A DNA stretch of 64,000 nt from Actinokineospora alba (GTDB taxonomy: Bacteria > Actinomycetota > Actinomycetes > Mycobacteriales > Pseudonocardiaceae): NCBI RefSeq assembly GCF_004362515.1, contig NZ_SNXU01000001.1, positions 3,348,001 through 3,412,000 on the forward strand, in the 5' to 3' direction. Within the stretch, counting starts at the first letter, position 1; each line of letters starts with the position of its first letter. Both the position numbers and the translations under genes were made by a program. Positions 1 through 8,166 of the stretch are shown one piece after another. The notes beneath the pieces were generated by a model. It had not been told where the DNA came from, did no database searches, and saw only the letters and a program-made list of their open reading frames with translations.

Positions 1-1988
1 TGGTCAAGACGATCAACCCGGCCGCGGTGTTCACCTCGGGTGACAACGCCTACGAGAACGGTTCGCTGAGCGACTACCGCACCAGGTACGACCCGGCGTG
101 GGGCCAGTTCAACAACATCATCCACCCGACCCCGGGCAACCACGAGTATCAGACCAGCGGTGCCACCGGGTATTTCGACTACTTCAACGGCTCCGGCAAC
201 GCCGACGGGAAGGCGGGCCCGCGCGGAAAGGGTTACTACAGCTGGGATGTCGGCGACTGGCACTTCGTCGCCCTCAACACCGGCAGCAGCAGCGCCGTCC
301 CGGTCGCCGCCGGTTCGGAGCAGGAGCGGTGGCTGCGCGCGGACCTCGCGGCGAGCACCAAGCCGTGCACGGCCGCCTACTGGCACCACCCGCTGTTCAC
401 CCGGGGCTCGCACAGCAACAGCACGTTCGTGAAGCCGCTGTGGGACGCCCTCTACGAGCACAAGGCCGACCTGATCCTGGTCGGCCACGACCATAACTAC
501 CAGCGGTACGCGCCGCAGCGTCCCGATGGCACCGCCGACGCGACCAACGGCATCCGCCAGGTCCTGGTCGGCACCGGCGGCCGCGCGTTCTACTCGTTCA
601 CCAAGGCCCAGGCCAACGTGCAGGCCGAGAACGACGACACGTACGGCGTGCTGAAGCTGGGCCTGTCGTCGACCGGCTACCGAGGCGACTTCGTCCCGGT
701 CTCGGGTCGCACCTTCACCGACACCTTCACGGGCTCCTGCAAGGCCAAGGGAAACACGACGACCCCGAGCTACGCCCTCTCGGCCACCCCGAGCGCGGTC
801 AGCGTCGTCCAGGGTGCGTCGGCGAGCACCAAGGTCACGGTCACCAGCTCCGGCGGATTCAACGCCGCGACCAACCTGACGGTCTCCGGGCTGCCCAGCG
901 GTGTCACGGCGAGCGTGTCGCCGACCTCGGTCACCCCGCCCGCCAACGGCGCCGCGGAGGCGACGGTGACGCTCAACGCGAGCAGCACCGCCGCGACCGG
1001 GACCGCCAACGTCACGGTCACCGGCACCTCGGGGACACTGACGAAGAGCACCACCGTGGCGCTCACGGTGAACCCGGCCGGTGGCGGCGGAACCTGCTCC
1101 GGCACCAACGGAACCGATGTGGCGATCCCGGACAACACCACGGTCGAGTCCTCGATCACCATCTCGGGCTGCGCGGGCAACGCCTCGGCGACGTCGAAGG
1201 CCGAGGTGCACATCAAGCACACCTACATCGGTGACCTGGTCGTGAGCCTGGTCGCGCCGGACGGCACCGCTTCGGTGCTGCACAACAAGACCGGCTCCGG
1301 CACCGACAACATCGATCAGGTCTACACCGTGAACCTTTCCGGCGAGGTCGCGAACGGCACGTGGAAGCTGCGCGTGCAGGATGTGGCGTCGCAGGACGTG
1401 GGCACGATCGACACCTGGTCGCTGAACCTCGGTGGCGGCACCTCCGACCCCGGTGACGTCTTCTTCGACGACTTCGAGTCGGACAAGGGCTGGCAGACCA
1501 ACGCCTCCGCGACCGACAACGCCACGACGGGCAAGTGGGAGCGCGGTGACCCGGAGGCGACCACCGAGAACGGCGACAAGCAGCTGGGCACCACGACCAG
1601 CGGGGTCAACAACCTGGTGACCGGCAGGCTCGCCGGGTCGGGCGCCGGATCACATGACGTCGACGCCGGCCGCACGTCGATCACGTCGCCCGCGATCACG
1701 CTGCCCAGCGGCACCCTGGGCCTGACCCTGCGCTGGAGCGTCGGGTTCGGCACCAACGCCGCCGCCGCGGACTACTTCAAGATCACGGTGGTCGGGTCGA
1801 CCAGCAAGGTCGTGCTCGACCAGCGCGGAAACGGCGCGCACATCAACGGCTCATGGCGGACGCTCACCGCCGACCTGTCGGAGTTCGCGGGTCAGAGCGT
1901 GCGCATCCTCATCGAAGCCGAGGACGACACGGCCACCCCGAGCCTGGTCGAGGCTCAGGTGGACGACGTCAAGATCACCCGGGCGTAG
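1..1988 (+). CDS. Secreted metallophosphatase with Ig-like, P/Homo-B and jelly-roll domains (5' partial)
   Basis: The open frame runs in from before base 1, so the signal peptide and first metal-binding motif are missing; what is visible is about 660 residues. The first 240 residues carry calcineurin-like phosphoesterase signatures: GDNAYE, GNHEY, WHHPLF and GHDHNYQRY, the last supplying metal-ligand histidines. An Ig-like beta segment rich in Ser/Thr follows (about 250-350), then a proprotein-convertase P domain (about 360-475, with IGDLVVSLVAPDG and GTWKLRVQD), then a C-terminal beta jelly-roll of the exported-protease type (about 485-653). This multi-domain layout is typical of large exported actinobacterial hydrolases. 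The substrate cannot be told. The MFS gene follows 14 bp downstream on the same strand. Confidence 0.88.
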   Translation, partial: VKTINPAAVFTSGDNAYENGSLSDYRTRYDPAWGQFNNIIHPTPGNHEYQTSGATGYFDYFNGSGNADGKAGPRGKGYYSWDVGDWHFVALNTGSSSAVPVAAGSEQERWLRADLAASTKPCTAAYWHHPLFTRGSHSNSTFVKPLWDALYEHKADLILVGHDHNYQRYAPQRPDGTADATNGIRQVLVGTGGRAFYSFTKAQANVQAENDDTYGVLKLGLSSTGYRGDFVPVSGRTFTDTFTGSCKAKGNTTTPSYALSATPSAVSVVQGASASTKVTVTSSGGFNAATNLTVSGLPSGVTASVSPTSVTPPANGAAEATVTLNASSTAATGTANVTVTGTSGTLTKSTTVALTVNPAGGGGTCSGTNGTDVAIPDNTTVESSITISGCAGNASATSKAEVHIKHTYIGDLVVSLVAPDGTASVLHNKTGSGTDNIDQVYTVNLSGEVANGTWKLRVQDVASQDVGTIDTWSLNLGGGTSDPGDVFFDDFESDKGWQTNASATDNATTGKWERGDPEATTENGDKQLGTTTSGVNNLVTGRLAGSGAGSHDVDAGRTSITSPAITLPSGTLGLTLRWSVGFGTNAAAADYFKITVVGSTSKVVLDQRGNGAHINGSWRTLTADLSEFAGQSVRILIEAEDDTATPSLVEAQVDDVKITRA

Positions 1989-2002
1989 GGCGGGCAGCAG
2001 CG

Positions 2003-3205
2003 GTGTATGTCACCACTGAGCCGCTGCGCGGTGCGGCACGGTCGACGGCGAAGGTGCCGTCGACCGTGCTCGCGCTGGGCATGGTCAGCCTCTTCACCGA
2101 CATCTCCGCCGAGATGGTCACGGCGTTCCTGCCGATGTACCTGGTCTACGGCCTGGGTGTGGGCTACCTGCAGCTGGGTTTGATCGACGGGCTCTACACC
2201 GGCGCGACCGCGCTGCTGCGCCTCGTCGGCGGCCATGCCGCGGACCGCACCGGCAAGCCGAAGACGGTGGCGGCGTTCGGCTATGGACTGTCCGCGGTGA
2301 CCAAACTCGGGTTCCCCGTCGCTGGCGGCTCGCTGGGCGCCATCGGCGGGCTGCTCGCGCTTGACCGCGCGGGCAAAGGGATCCGCACCGGTCCCCGGGA
2401 CGCGATCATCGCGATGAGCGCGCCGCCGGACCTGCTCGGCCGCGCGTTCGGCGTGCACCGGATGCTCGACACCATCGGCGCGTTGCTCGGCCCGGTGGTG
2501 GCCTTCGTGCTCATCGCCGTCACCGCCCAGGCCTACGACGCGGTGTTCGTGGTCAGCTTCTGCTTCGCCATGGTGGGCCTGGTCATCCTGCTGGTCTGGG
2601 TTCAGCAGCCGGTGGGGACACCGGCGAAGAAGAAGATCAGTGTGCGTGAGGGTTTGCGCCTGCTGGTGCGCCCGGAGTACCGCAAACTGTGTCTGTGCGC
2701 CATGTTCCTCGGGCTGGCGACGGTGAGCGACGCGTTCATCCTGATCGCGGCCCAGCAGCGCACCGGGGTGTCCCAGGATCTGTTGCCGCTGCTGCCGTTG
2801 GCGATCGCGGTCACCTTCCTGTGCGCGGCCGTCCCCGTGGGCAGGCTCGCGGACCGGGTCGGCCGCTGGCGGGTTTTCCTGGTGGGACACGGGTTGCTGC
2901 TCGCGGTGTACGGGCTGTTGATGTCGGGTCTCGGCGGCTGGCCGGTGCTGCTGTTGGCCCTGGGCCTGCATGGCTTGTTCTACGCGGCCACCGACGGGGT
3001 GCTGATGGCGTGCGCGGGGCCGATGCTCCCCGAGGAGGTCAAGGCGTCCGGGTTGGCGGTGCTGCAGACCGGGCAGGCGCTGGCGCGTACGGTCGCCGCA
3101 GTGCTGTTCGGCGTGGGCGCGTCCCTGGTCGGGCTCGGGCCCGCTTTCGCTGGTTATGCGGTGGTTCTTGTGATCGCGGTCGTGGTGAGTTGGAGGTTGC
3201 GGTGA
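2003..3205 (+). CDS. Major facilitator superfamily transporter
   Basis: A 400-residue integral membrane protein with about 11-12 hydrophobic helices and an MFS loop-2/3 signature (GGHAADRTGKPK) and its second-half relative (VGRLADRVGRW). The start is taken as GTG 2003, because it is the first start after the previous stop and gives an N-terminus (VYVTTEPLRG) leading straight into the first helix; longer readings would run back into the upstream gene. The SLFTDISAEMVTAFLP segment resembles MFS proteins annotated as drug or small-molecule exporters. The stop overlaps the next gene's GTG by four bases, so the two are probably translationally coupled. The substrate is unknown. Confidence 0.88.
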   Translation: MYVTTEPLRGAARSTAKVPSTVLALGMVSLFTDISAEMVTAFLPMYLVYGLGVGYLQLGLIDGLYTGATALLRLVGGHAADRTGKPKTVAAFGYGLSAVTKLGFPVAGGSLGAIGGLLALDRAGKGIRTGPRDAIIAMSAPPDLLGRAFGVHRMLDTIGALLGPVVAFVLIAVTAQAYDAVFVVSFCFAMVGLVILLVWVQQPVGTPAKKKISVREGLRLLVRPEYRKLCLCAMFLGLATVSDAFILIAAQQRTGVSQDLLPLLPLAIAVTFLCAAVPVGRLADRVGRWRVFLVGHGLLLAVYGLLMSGLGGWPVLLLALGLHGLFYAATDGVLMACAGPMLPEEVKASGLAVLQTGQALARTVAAVLFGVGASLVGLGPAFAGYAVVLVIAVVVSWRLR

Positions 3206-4164
3206 AGAAGATCATCGGTATCGGCGCGATCGTCGCGCTGAGCGTGGTGGCGGTGGTCTACGTCGCGTCGGCCTCGAAGAGTTCGGCGACCGGGACCCTG
3301 GACCTGGCCGCGCGGGACTCGGTCGTCTATGTCGACGGCAGCGGGAAGGTCGGCCAGCTCTCCCGTGCGGACTCGTCCTCGGCGGTCGTCACCGACCGGT
3401 CGTGCCTGCGGGTCTACAGCGCGGCCGGGACGACGGCGTGTCTGCGGTCGGTGGCGGTGCCGCCGAGCTTCGAGGCCGAGGTCCTCGGCCCGGACCTGGC
3501 GGTGCGGCGGGTGATCAAGCTGGACGGCACGCCGAGTCGGGCCCGGGTATCGGATTCCGGGAATCTGGTCGGGTGGACGGTGTTCCGCGAAGGCGACTCG
3601 TACATGGCGCCCGGCTACTTCTCCACCACGGCAGGCATCTTCGACCAGCGGTCGGGGACCCTGTACGGATCGATGGAGGACTTCACCTCCTATGTGGAGG
3701 GTGTGGAGCATCAGGCGGTCGACCGGAACTTCTGGGGTGTCACCTTCGCCGACGACGACCGGACGTTCTACGTGACGCTCGGCTCAGGCGGGAAGACTTA
3801 TCTCATGCGCGGCGATCTCGCGGACCGCACGCTCAAGTCGGTGATCCAGAACGCCGAGTGTCCGTCGTTGTCGCCGGACGGCACGAGGGTCGCCTACAAG
3901 AAACGGTCCGGCGAGACCTGGCGGCTGCACGTGCTGGACCTGGCTTCGTCGAAGGAGACCGCGCTGGCCGAACCCGCGCATGTGGACGATCAGGCGGCGT
4001 GGCTCGACGACTCCACGATCGCGTACGCGCGGCCGGTAGCGGCGGGGGAGGCGCCGGGGATCTTCACGGTCCCCGCTGACGGTAGTGGTGAGCCGAAGCT
4101 GTTGCGGGCCAACGCTTCCTCGCCCGCGGCGGTCGGTCAGTCCCAGTCCCAGGCCAGCCGGTAG
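3202..4164 (+). CDS. Exported TolB/WD40-like beta-propeller protein
   Basis: A 320-residue protein starting at GTG 3202, overlapping the MFS stop (GTGA). It has an N-terminal signal or anchor helix (residues 3-22) with positive residues in front. The rest is a repeated beta pattern with TolB/PD40-like signatures such as CPSLSPDGTRVAYKK and AAWLDDSTIAYARP, pointing to a periplasm-side or extracellular propeller. It is coupled to the transporter and may act beside it as a binding or sensing partner; that is inference from position only. Its 3' end overlaps the convergent regulator gene by 28 bp. Confidence 0.75.
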   Translation: MKKIIGIGAIVALSVVAVVYVASASKSSATGTLDLAARDSVVYVDGSGKVGQLSRADSSSAVVTDRSCLRVYSAAGTTACLRSVAVPPSFEAEVLGPDLAVRRVIKLDGTPSRARVSDSGNLVGWTVFREGDSYMAPGYFSTTAGIFDQRSGTLYGSMEDFTSYVEGVEHQAVDRNFWGVTFADDDRTFYVTLGSGGKTYLMRGDLADRTLKSVIQNAECPSLSPDGTRVAYKKRSGETWRLHVLDLASSKETALAEPAHVDDQAAWLDDSTIAYARPVAAGEAPGIFTVPADGSGEPKLLRANASSPAAVGQSQSQASR

Positions 4165-5072
4165 ATGCCGGGCACCGGGTCCAGCACGGTGTGCTGCGCG
4201 GTGCAGCTGGCCCCCAGTGGCACTTCGACCTCCTCCTGCGGGACGTCGCCGATCGAGGGCAGGTACGTGCGGTAGACCCGCACCGGCAGGGCCGCGGTGT
4301 CGAATCGGACCTGCACGGAGTAGACCCGGCTCGCCCGCCCCAGCCGCTGGGAGTGGTAGCGCTCCTGGGCGTTCGTGCGCACCGTGAAGCCGATCACCAC
4401 CAGGTCGCCCGCCTTCGCGGGCTGGTCCAGCAGGAGTTCGTAGGTGGTGAAGCCGGTCTCGGCGTCCTCGCGCCTGCGGCCGGGGCGGCAGCCGATGGTG
4501 TCGGTGATGTCGAGACAGTCGCCGACATCGCTTCGGTACGCCCCGGTGTAGCGGTCGGTCCCGTCGCGTTCGGCCCGCAGGACGAGGTGGTGGCTGATCG
4601 TCCGCATCCGCCGCCGCGCGTCCACCGTGGAGGTGAGATGCGTGGCGATCTTGGCGACCTGGTTGATCGCCTCGATGCCGGTGCCCATCCGCTGCAGCGC
4701 CCTGGCCAGGCCATCCGGTCGGGCCCACGCCTGGTCCGCGCGCATCTCGCCGGGGCTCTGCGCCAGCCACCGGCCGCGGGGACGCGGTGGGCCCAGCAGG
4801 CTCGACAGCGCCCCGGTGGGGACGCCGACGATGTCCTCCAGCACGGCCAGCGCGCGCAGTGAGTCGGGGCGTTCTGGCTGGGTGCGGCCGCTCTGCCAGT
4901 TGCTCAGCGCGGTCTTGCTCACCGCGGCGTCGCGTTCGCGGAGGCGGAACTGGACGCGGTCGAGGCTCAGGCCGCTCGACTTGAGGGCCAGGCGCAACGC
5001 CAGGCTGAACGGGCCTGTCGTGAGGGCCTGGGACAGGCGCCTGCTGTCGGTGGTCTCGCGGTCGACCGGCAT
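4137..5072 (-). CDS. XRE-type helix-turn-helix regulator with C-terminal sensory region
   Basis: 311 residues. ATG 5072 is chosen over an upstream in-frame ATG because a strong AGGAGGGAG ribosome site lies just before it. Residues about 15-80 form an XRE-like helix-turn-helix (the recognition part SKTALSNWQSGRTQPERP is clear). A middle helical region and a C-terminal beta-rich half (about 150-311, ending AWDWD) look like a ligand- or partner-binding domain. I do not recognise a named family for that half. It sits convergent to the propeller gene and beside the insertion sequence. Confidence 0.75.
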   Translation of the reverse strand: MPVDRETTDSRRLSQALTTGPFSLALRLALKSSGLSLDRVQFRLRERDAAVSKTALSNWQSGRTQPERPDSLRALAVLEDIVGVPTGALSSLLGPPRPRGRWLAQSPGEMRADQAWARPDGLARALQRMGTGIEAINQVAKIATHLTSTVDARRRMRTISHHLVLRAERDGTDRYTGAYRSDVGDCLDITDTIGCRPGRRREDAETGFTTYELLLDQPAKAGDLVVIGFTVRTNAQERYHSQRLGRASRVYSVQVRFDTAALPVRVYRTYLPSIGDVPQEEVEVPLGASCTAQHTVLDPVPGIYRLAWDWD

Positions 5073-5165
5073 CGCGCTCCCTCCTGCGTTCCCGCGAGGA
5101 ACCATAGGGACTCGCGGCGAGGCTTGCTACCCGGATGCGGGCCAGTGCTCTGTCCAAGTGGTGCC

Positions 5166-5582
5166 CTAGGCGGGCCGATTCTGTTGCTCGATGTATTGGC
5201 GTAGAACGTTGATCGGTGCCTCGCCGCGGGAGCCTGCGAAGTATGAACCTGCCCAGAGCTGGTTGGTCCGCCAGTAGTGGCGGGCCAGGTCAGGGAATTC
5301 TTGGCGGATCCGCCGCGATGAGACGCCCTTGAGGCTGTTGACGAGTTTCGACAAGGCGATCTTGGGTGGGAAGTTCACGAGCAGGTGCACGTGGTTGGTC
5401 TCGCCGTTGAACTCGACCAGTTGGGTCTCGAAGTCGGAGCACACCGCCCGCATGATCTCCTCCATTCGGGTGAGGTGCTGATCCGCGAACACGATGTGCC
5501 GGGATTTTGTAACGAAGACCAAGTGGGCATGAAGGGTGAAAACACAGTGTCTACCAGTACGAACGCCTTCGAGATCAGCCAT
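5166..5582 (-). CDS. tnpA: IS200/IS605 TnpA, Y1 HUH transposase
   Basis: 138 residues from ATG 5582 (MADLEGVRTGRHCVF); a further upstream ATG would run into tnpB and adds nothing family-like. The metal-binding HUH motif is HVHLLV near residue 60-65, preceded by the usual VFVTKSRHIVF strand, and the nucleophilic tyrosine is in VLRQYIEQQ near the C-terminus. Length fits TnpA of this family (about 130-155). It cuts and rejoins single-stranded DNA at the element ends. The gene is intact, so the element may be self-mobile. Confidence 0.93.
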   Translation of the reverse strand: MADLEGVRTGRHCVFTLHAHLVFVTKSRHIVFADQHLTRMEEIMRAVCSDFETQLVEFNGETNHVHLLVNFPPKIALSKLVNSLKGVSSRRIRQEFPDLARHYWRTNQLWAGSYFAGSRGEAPINVLRQYIEQQNRPA

Positions 5583-5604
5583 AAACCAATGGTACGCTGT
5601 GGCT

Positions 5605-6837
5605 GTGCAGCTCCGTTTCAACTACCGGCTCCGCCCGAACCCCACCCAGTGCGAGGCACTGGCCAGGGCGTTCGGATGTGCCCGGGTGGTCTTCAACGAC
5701 GGGCTGCGCGCACGCCAATCGGCAAGGGACAACGGTCAGGGACACATCTCGGACGGGGAGTTGTCGAAGCAGGTCATCACGCTTGCCAAGAACACGCCGG
5801 AGCGGGCGTGGCTGGGCGAGGTGTCCTCAGTCGTGTTGCAGCAGGCTCTCGCGGATTTGAACGTGGCGTACCGAAACTTCTTCGCCTCGGCCACCGGAAA
5901 ACGCAAGGGTCGCTCGGTGGCCCCACCACGGTTCCGCTCGCGCAAGGACAACCGGCAGACCATCCGGTTTACTAGGAACGCCCGGTTCGCAGTACTGGAC
6001 AACGGCAGGCTGCGGCTGCCGAAGATCGGTGACGTGCCGGTCCGCTGGTCGCGCGATCTGCCGGCGGCGCCCAGTTCGGTCACGGTGATCCGGGACGCGG
6101 CAGACCGGTACTTCGCCTCGTTCGTGGTGCAGACCGCCGAGAACGAGATACTGCCCTCGGTGGACTCCGAGGTGGGTATCGACCTCGGGTTGACCCATTT
6201 CGCGGTGCTGTCCGACGGGACGAAAGTCGCCGCGCCCAAGTTCCTGCGCCGCGCCGCCCGCAAGCTCAGGCGGTTGCAGCAGGACCTGTCCCGCAAACAG
6301 CGAGGTAGCCAGAATCGCAAGAAGGCCGTCGTGAACCTCGCCCGCGCTCATGCGCGGGTGGCCGACACCCGCAGGGACTGGCAGCACAAGCTTTCGACAC
6401 AGATCATCCGCGACAACCAAGCGGTGTACGTCGAGGACTTGTGCGTGACCGGGCTCGGACGCACGAGGCTGGCGAAGTCCGTGCACGACGCGGGCTGGGC
6501 CAGTTTCACCGCCATGTTGGAGTACAAGGCCACCCGGTATGGGCGGACCTTCGGCCGGGTGGACCGGTTCTTCCCGTCCACCCGCATGTGTTCGGACTGC
6601 GGACACATCAACGACAAGATGGCCCTCGACGTCCGAACGTGGGACTGCCCGTGCGGCAGCACCCACGACAGGGACGTCAACGCCGCAGTCAATATCAAGG
6701 CCGCCGGACGGGCGGACTTCAACGACCGTGGAGCGCGGGTCAGACCAGCAGCGATGCCGGCACCGCGCAGCGAAGCGGTAATCCACCCGGACGCCGCGCG
6801 TTCCACGCGCGACGTGGAGGGAATCTCCGTGCTTTAG
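5605..6837 (+). CDS. tnpB: TnpB, RNA-guided RuvC nuclease of IS605 type
   Basis: About 410 residues from GTG 5605 (VQLRFNYRLRPNPTQ); GTG 5599 is an alternative. It has an N-terminal helix-turn-helix-like region, then a split RuvC domain with Asp in GIDLGLTHFA, Glu in VYVEDLCVTGL and the last Asp in HDRDVNAAVNI. A zinc ribbon lies between the last two (CSDCGH and CPCGS). All catalytic and zinc positions are present. Known TnpB proteins use an RNA made from the element's right end to cut DNA and help retain the element. The C-terminal tail overlaps the region that would encode that RNA. Confidence 0.93.
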   Translation: MQLRFNYRLRPNPTQCEALARAFGCARVVFNDGLRARQSARDNGQGHISDGELSKQVITLAKNTPERAWLGEVSSVVLQQALADLNVAYRNFFASATGKRKGRSVAPPRFRSRKDNRQTIRFTRNARFAVLDNGRLRLPKIGDVPVRWSRDLPAAPSSVTVIRDAADRYFASFVVQTAENEILPSVDSEVGIDLGLTHFAVLSDGTKVAAPKFLRRAARKLRRLQQDLSRKQRGSQNRKKAVVNLARAHARVADTRRDWQHKLSTQIIRDNQAVYVEDLCVTGLGRTRLAKSVHDAGWASFTAMLEYKATRYGRTFGRVDRFFPSTRMCSDCGHINDKMALDVRTWDCPCGSTHDRDVNAAVNIKAAGRADFNDRGARVRPAAMPAPRSEAVIHPDAARSTRDVEGISVL

Positions 6838-6853
6838 GCGGAGAGAATGTCAA
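6824..6853 (+). repeat. IS right-end hairpin and TCAA cleavage site; probable omega-RNA 3' end
   Basis: TCTCCG (6824-6829) pairs with CGGAGA (6839-6844) across a 9-base loop, then GAATG and TCAA (6850-6853). The hairpin overlaps the end of tnpB. In IS605-type elements the TnpB guide RNA ends at this boundary, with its guide taken from the flanking DNA. Here that would be the roughly 16-20 bases from 6854 on. The hairpin and TCAA are seen; the RNA is inferred. Confidence 0.65.
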
Positions 6854-6915
6854 TGTTCGGTGGACTAACCGTTTACCGTTGCCGTTGCGGGTGGCAACTA
6901 CTTCGGGAGGCGACG

Positions 6916-7956
6916 ATGGGTGCCGGATCAGGTCCATGGACCGAGCCAGGCGCGTTCCCGGTCGCGCCCGGGGTGCACCGGGTCCCGCTCCCGCTGCCGA
7001 ACGACGGGCTGCACGCGGTGAACGTCTACGCCGTCGAAAGCGCGGACGGGCTGGTCCTCATCGACTCCGGCTGGGCCTTGCAAGAGGCCCGTGACCTGCT
7101 GGAATCGTCGCTCGGCTCGATCGGGTACGGGTTCGAGGACATCGGCCGGTTCCTGATCACCCACATGCACCGCGACCACTACACGCTGGCCGTCGAACTG
7201 CGGCGGATGTTCGGCGCGCGGATCGCGCTCGGGGTCGGGGAGCAGCCCAACTTCGACGCCGTGCGCGGCGGCTCCGGCGAGGCTCAGCTCGCCGAGATCG
7301 CCCGCTGGGGTGCGGCTGACCTGGTGGAGAAGCTGCGGGGTCTCTACACGCGGGACAACGCCGAGCAGGCCAAGGCGACCTACGAACTGCCCGACGACTG
7401 GATCCCCGGCGCCCAGGACATCGAGATCGGCGACCGCACCCTGCGGGCCGTGCCCACCCCCGGCCACACCCGCGGCCACGTCGTCTTCGCCGACCCGGCG
7501 GCGTCGCTGCTGTTCTCCGGCGACCACGTGCTGCCGCACATCACCCCGTCGATCGGCTTCGAGCCCGCCCGCGCGGAGCTGCCGCTGGGCGCCTACCTCG
7601 ACTCGCTGCGGCTCATGCGCACCCTGCCGGACATGCGCCTGCTGCCCGCGCACGGCCCGGTGACCGACAGCGTCCACACCCGCGTCGACGAACTGCTGCT
7701 GCACCACGAGGAGCGGCTCGCCGCGACCGAGGCGGTCGTCCGCGAGGGCGCGGCGACGGCGTTCGAGGCGGCGAACCGGCTCACGTGGACCCGCCGCGGC
7801 CGCGCATTCGATGAATTGGACACCTTCAACCGCACGCTCGCGGTGGGGGAGACGGCGGCGCACCTGGATGTGCTGGTGGTGCGCGGAGAACTCAAGTCGT
7901 CCACTGTGGACGGTGTGGTCGAATACGTTCCGCTGCCCGGCGATCAAACCGCCTGA
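6916..7956 (+). CDS. Metallo-beta-lactamase-fold hydrolase
   Basis: 346 residues from ATG 6916, with GGGAGG eight bases before; an ATG at 6847 lies inside the IS end and is rejected. The MBL metal motif is THMHRDHY (HxHxDH), and further ligands are in PTPGHTRGH and SGDHVLPH, with a last His in LPAHGPV. The C-terminal 100 residues are helical, as in MBL proteins with a winged-helix tail. The family covers thioesterase, lactonase and glyoxalase II-like enzymes, so the substrate is open. The IS ends 63 bp upstream, so its native promoter may have been displaced. Confidence 0.88.
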   Translation: MGAGSGPWTEPGAFPVAPGVHRVPLPLPNDGLHAVNVYAVESADGLVLIDSGWALQEARDLLESSLGSIGYGFEDIGRFLITHMHRDHYTLAVELRRMFGARIALGVGEQPNFDAVRGGSGEAQLAEIARWGAADLVEKLRGLYTRDNAEQAKATYELPDDWIPGAQDIEIGDRTLRAVPTPGHTRGHVVFADPAASLLFSGDHVLPHITPSIGFEPARAELPLGAYLDSLRLMRTLPDMRLLPAHGPVTDSVHTRVDELLLHHEERLAATEAVVREGAATAFEAANRLTWTRRGRAFDELDTFNRTLAVGETAAHLDVLVVRGELKSSTVDGVVEYVPLPGDQTA

Positions 7957-8166
7957 CAGATCCGCTTGAAAGTGTCGCTAAACCGCTGATTTCCCTTAAC
8001 TGGTAAGCGGTAACCCTGTCGCGCGTCTGTGCACGGCGGAATCGCCTGGATACCGTCCGAACTTCATTACCAACCACGGCGCCTGCCTCGCCGTGCGCGA
8101 CCGCTTGCGCACACCGACCCCCTGCTCGCGTGGGGCACGCGTCGGGTTGTCGCGCGAGGGAGAGTA

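Larger units (their letters stand above)
5130..6853. mobile_element. IS200/IS605-family insertion sequence, tnpA and tnpB divergent
   Basis: The element holds a Y1 HUH transposase (minus strand) and a TnpB nuclease (plus strand), with start codons 22 bp apart. Both reading frames and all catalytic residues look intact. The right end is well defined by a hairpin at 6824-6844 followed by TCAA at 6850-6853, the cleavage motif type used by IS608-like elements. The left end is not certain: a small CCCG/CGGG hairpin at 5130-5141 lies just beyond the tnpA stop and is my placeholder. No terminal inverted repeats or target duplication are expected for this family, and none were seen. Confidence 0.8.

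Noticed and set aside
5536..5604. Longer N-terminus of TnpB from ATG 5536
   Set aside because: It would overlap the tnpA start region and adds residues unlike TnpB; GTG 5599/5605 gives the family N-terminus.
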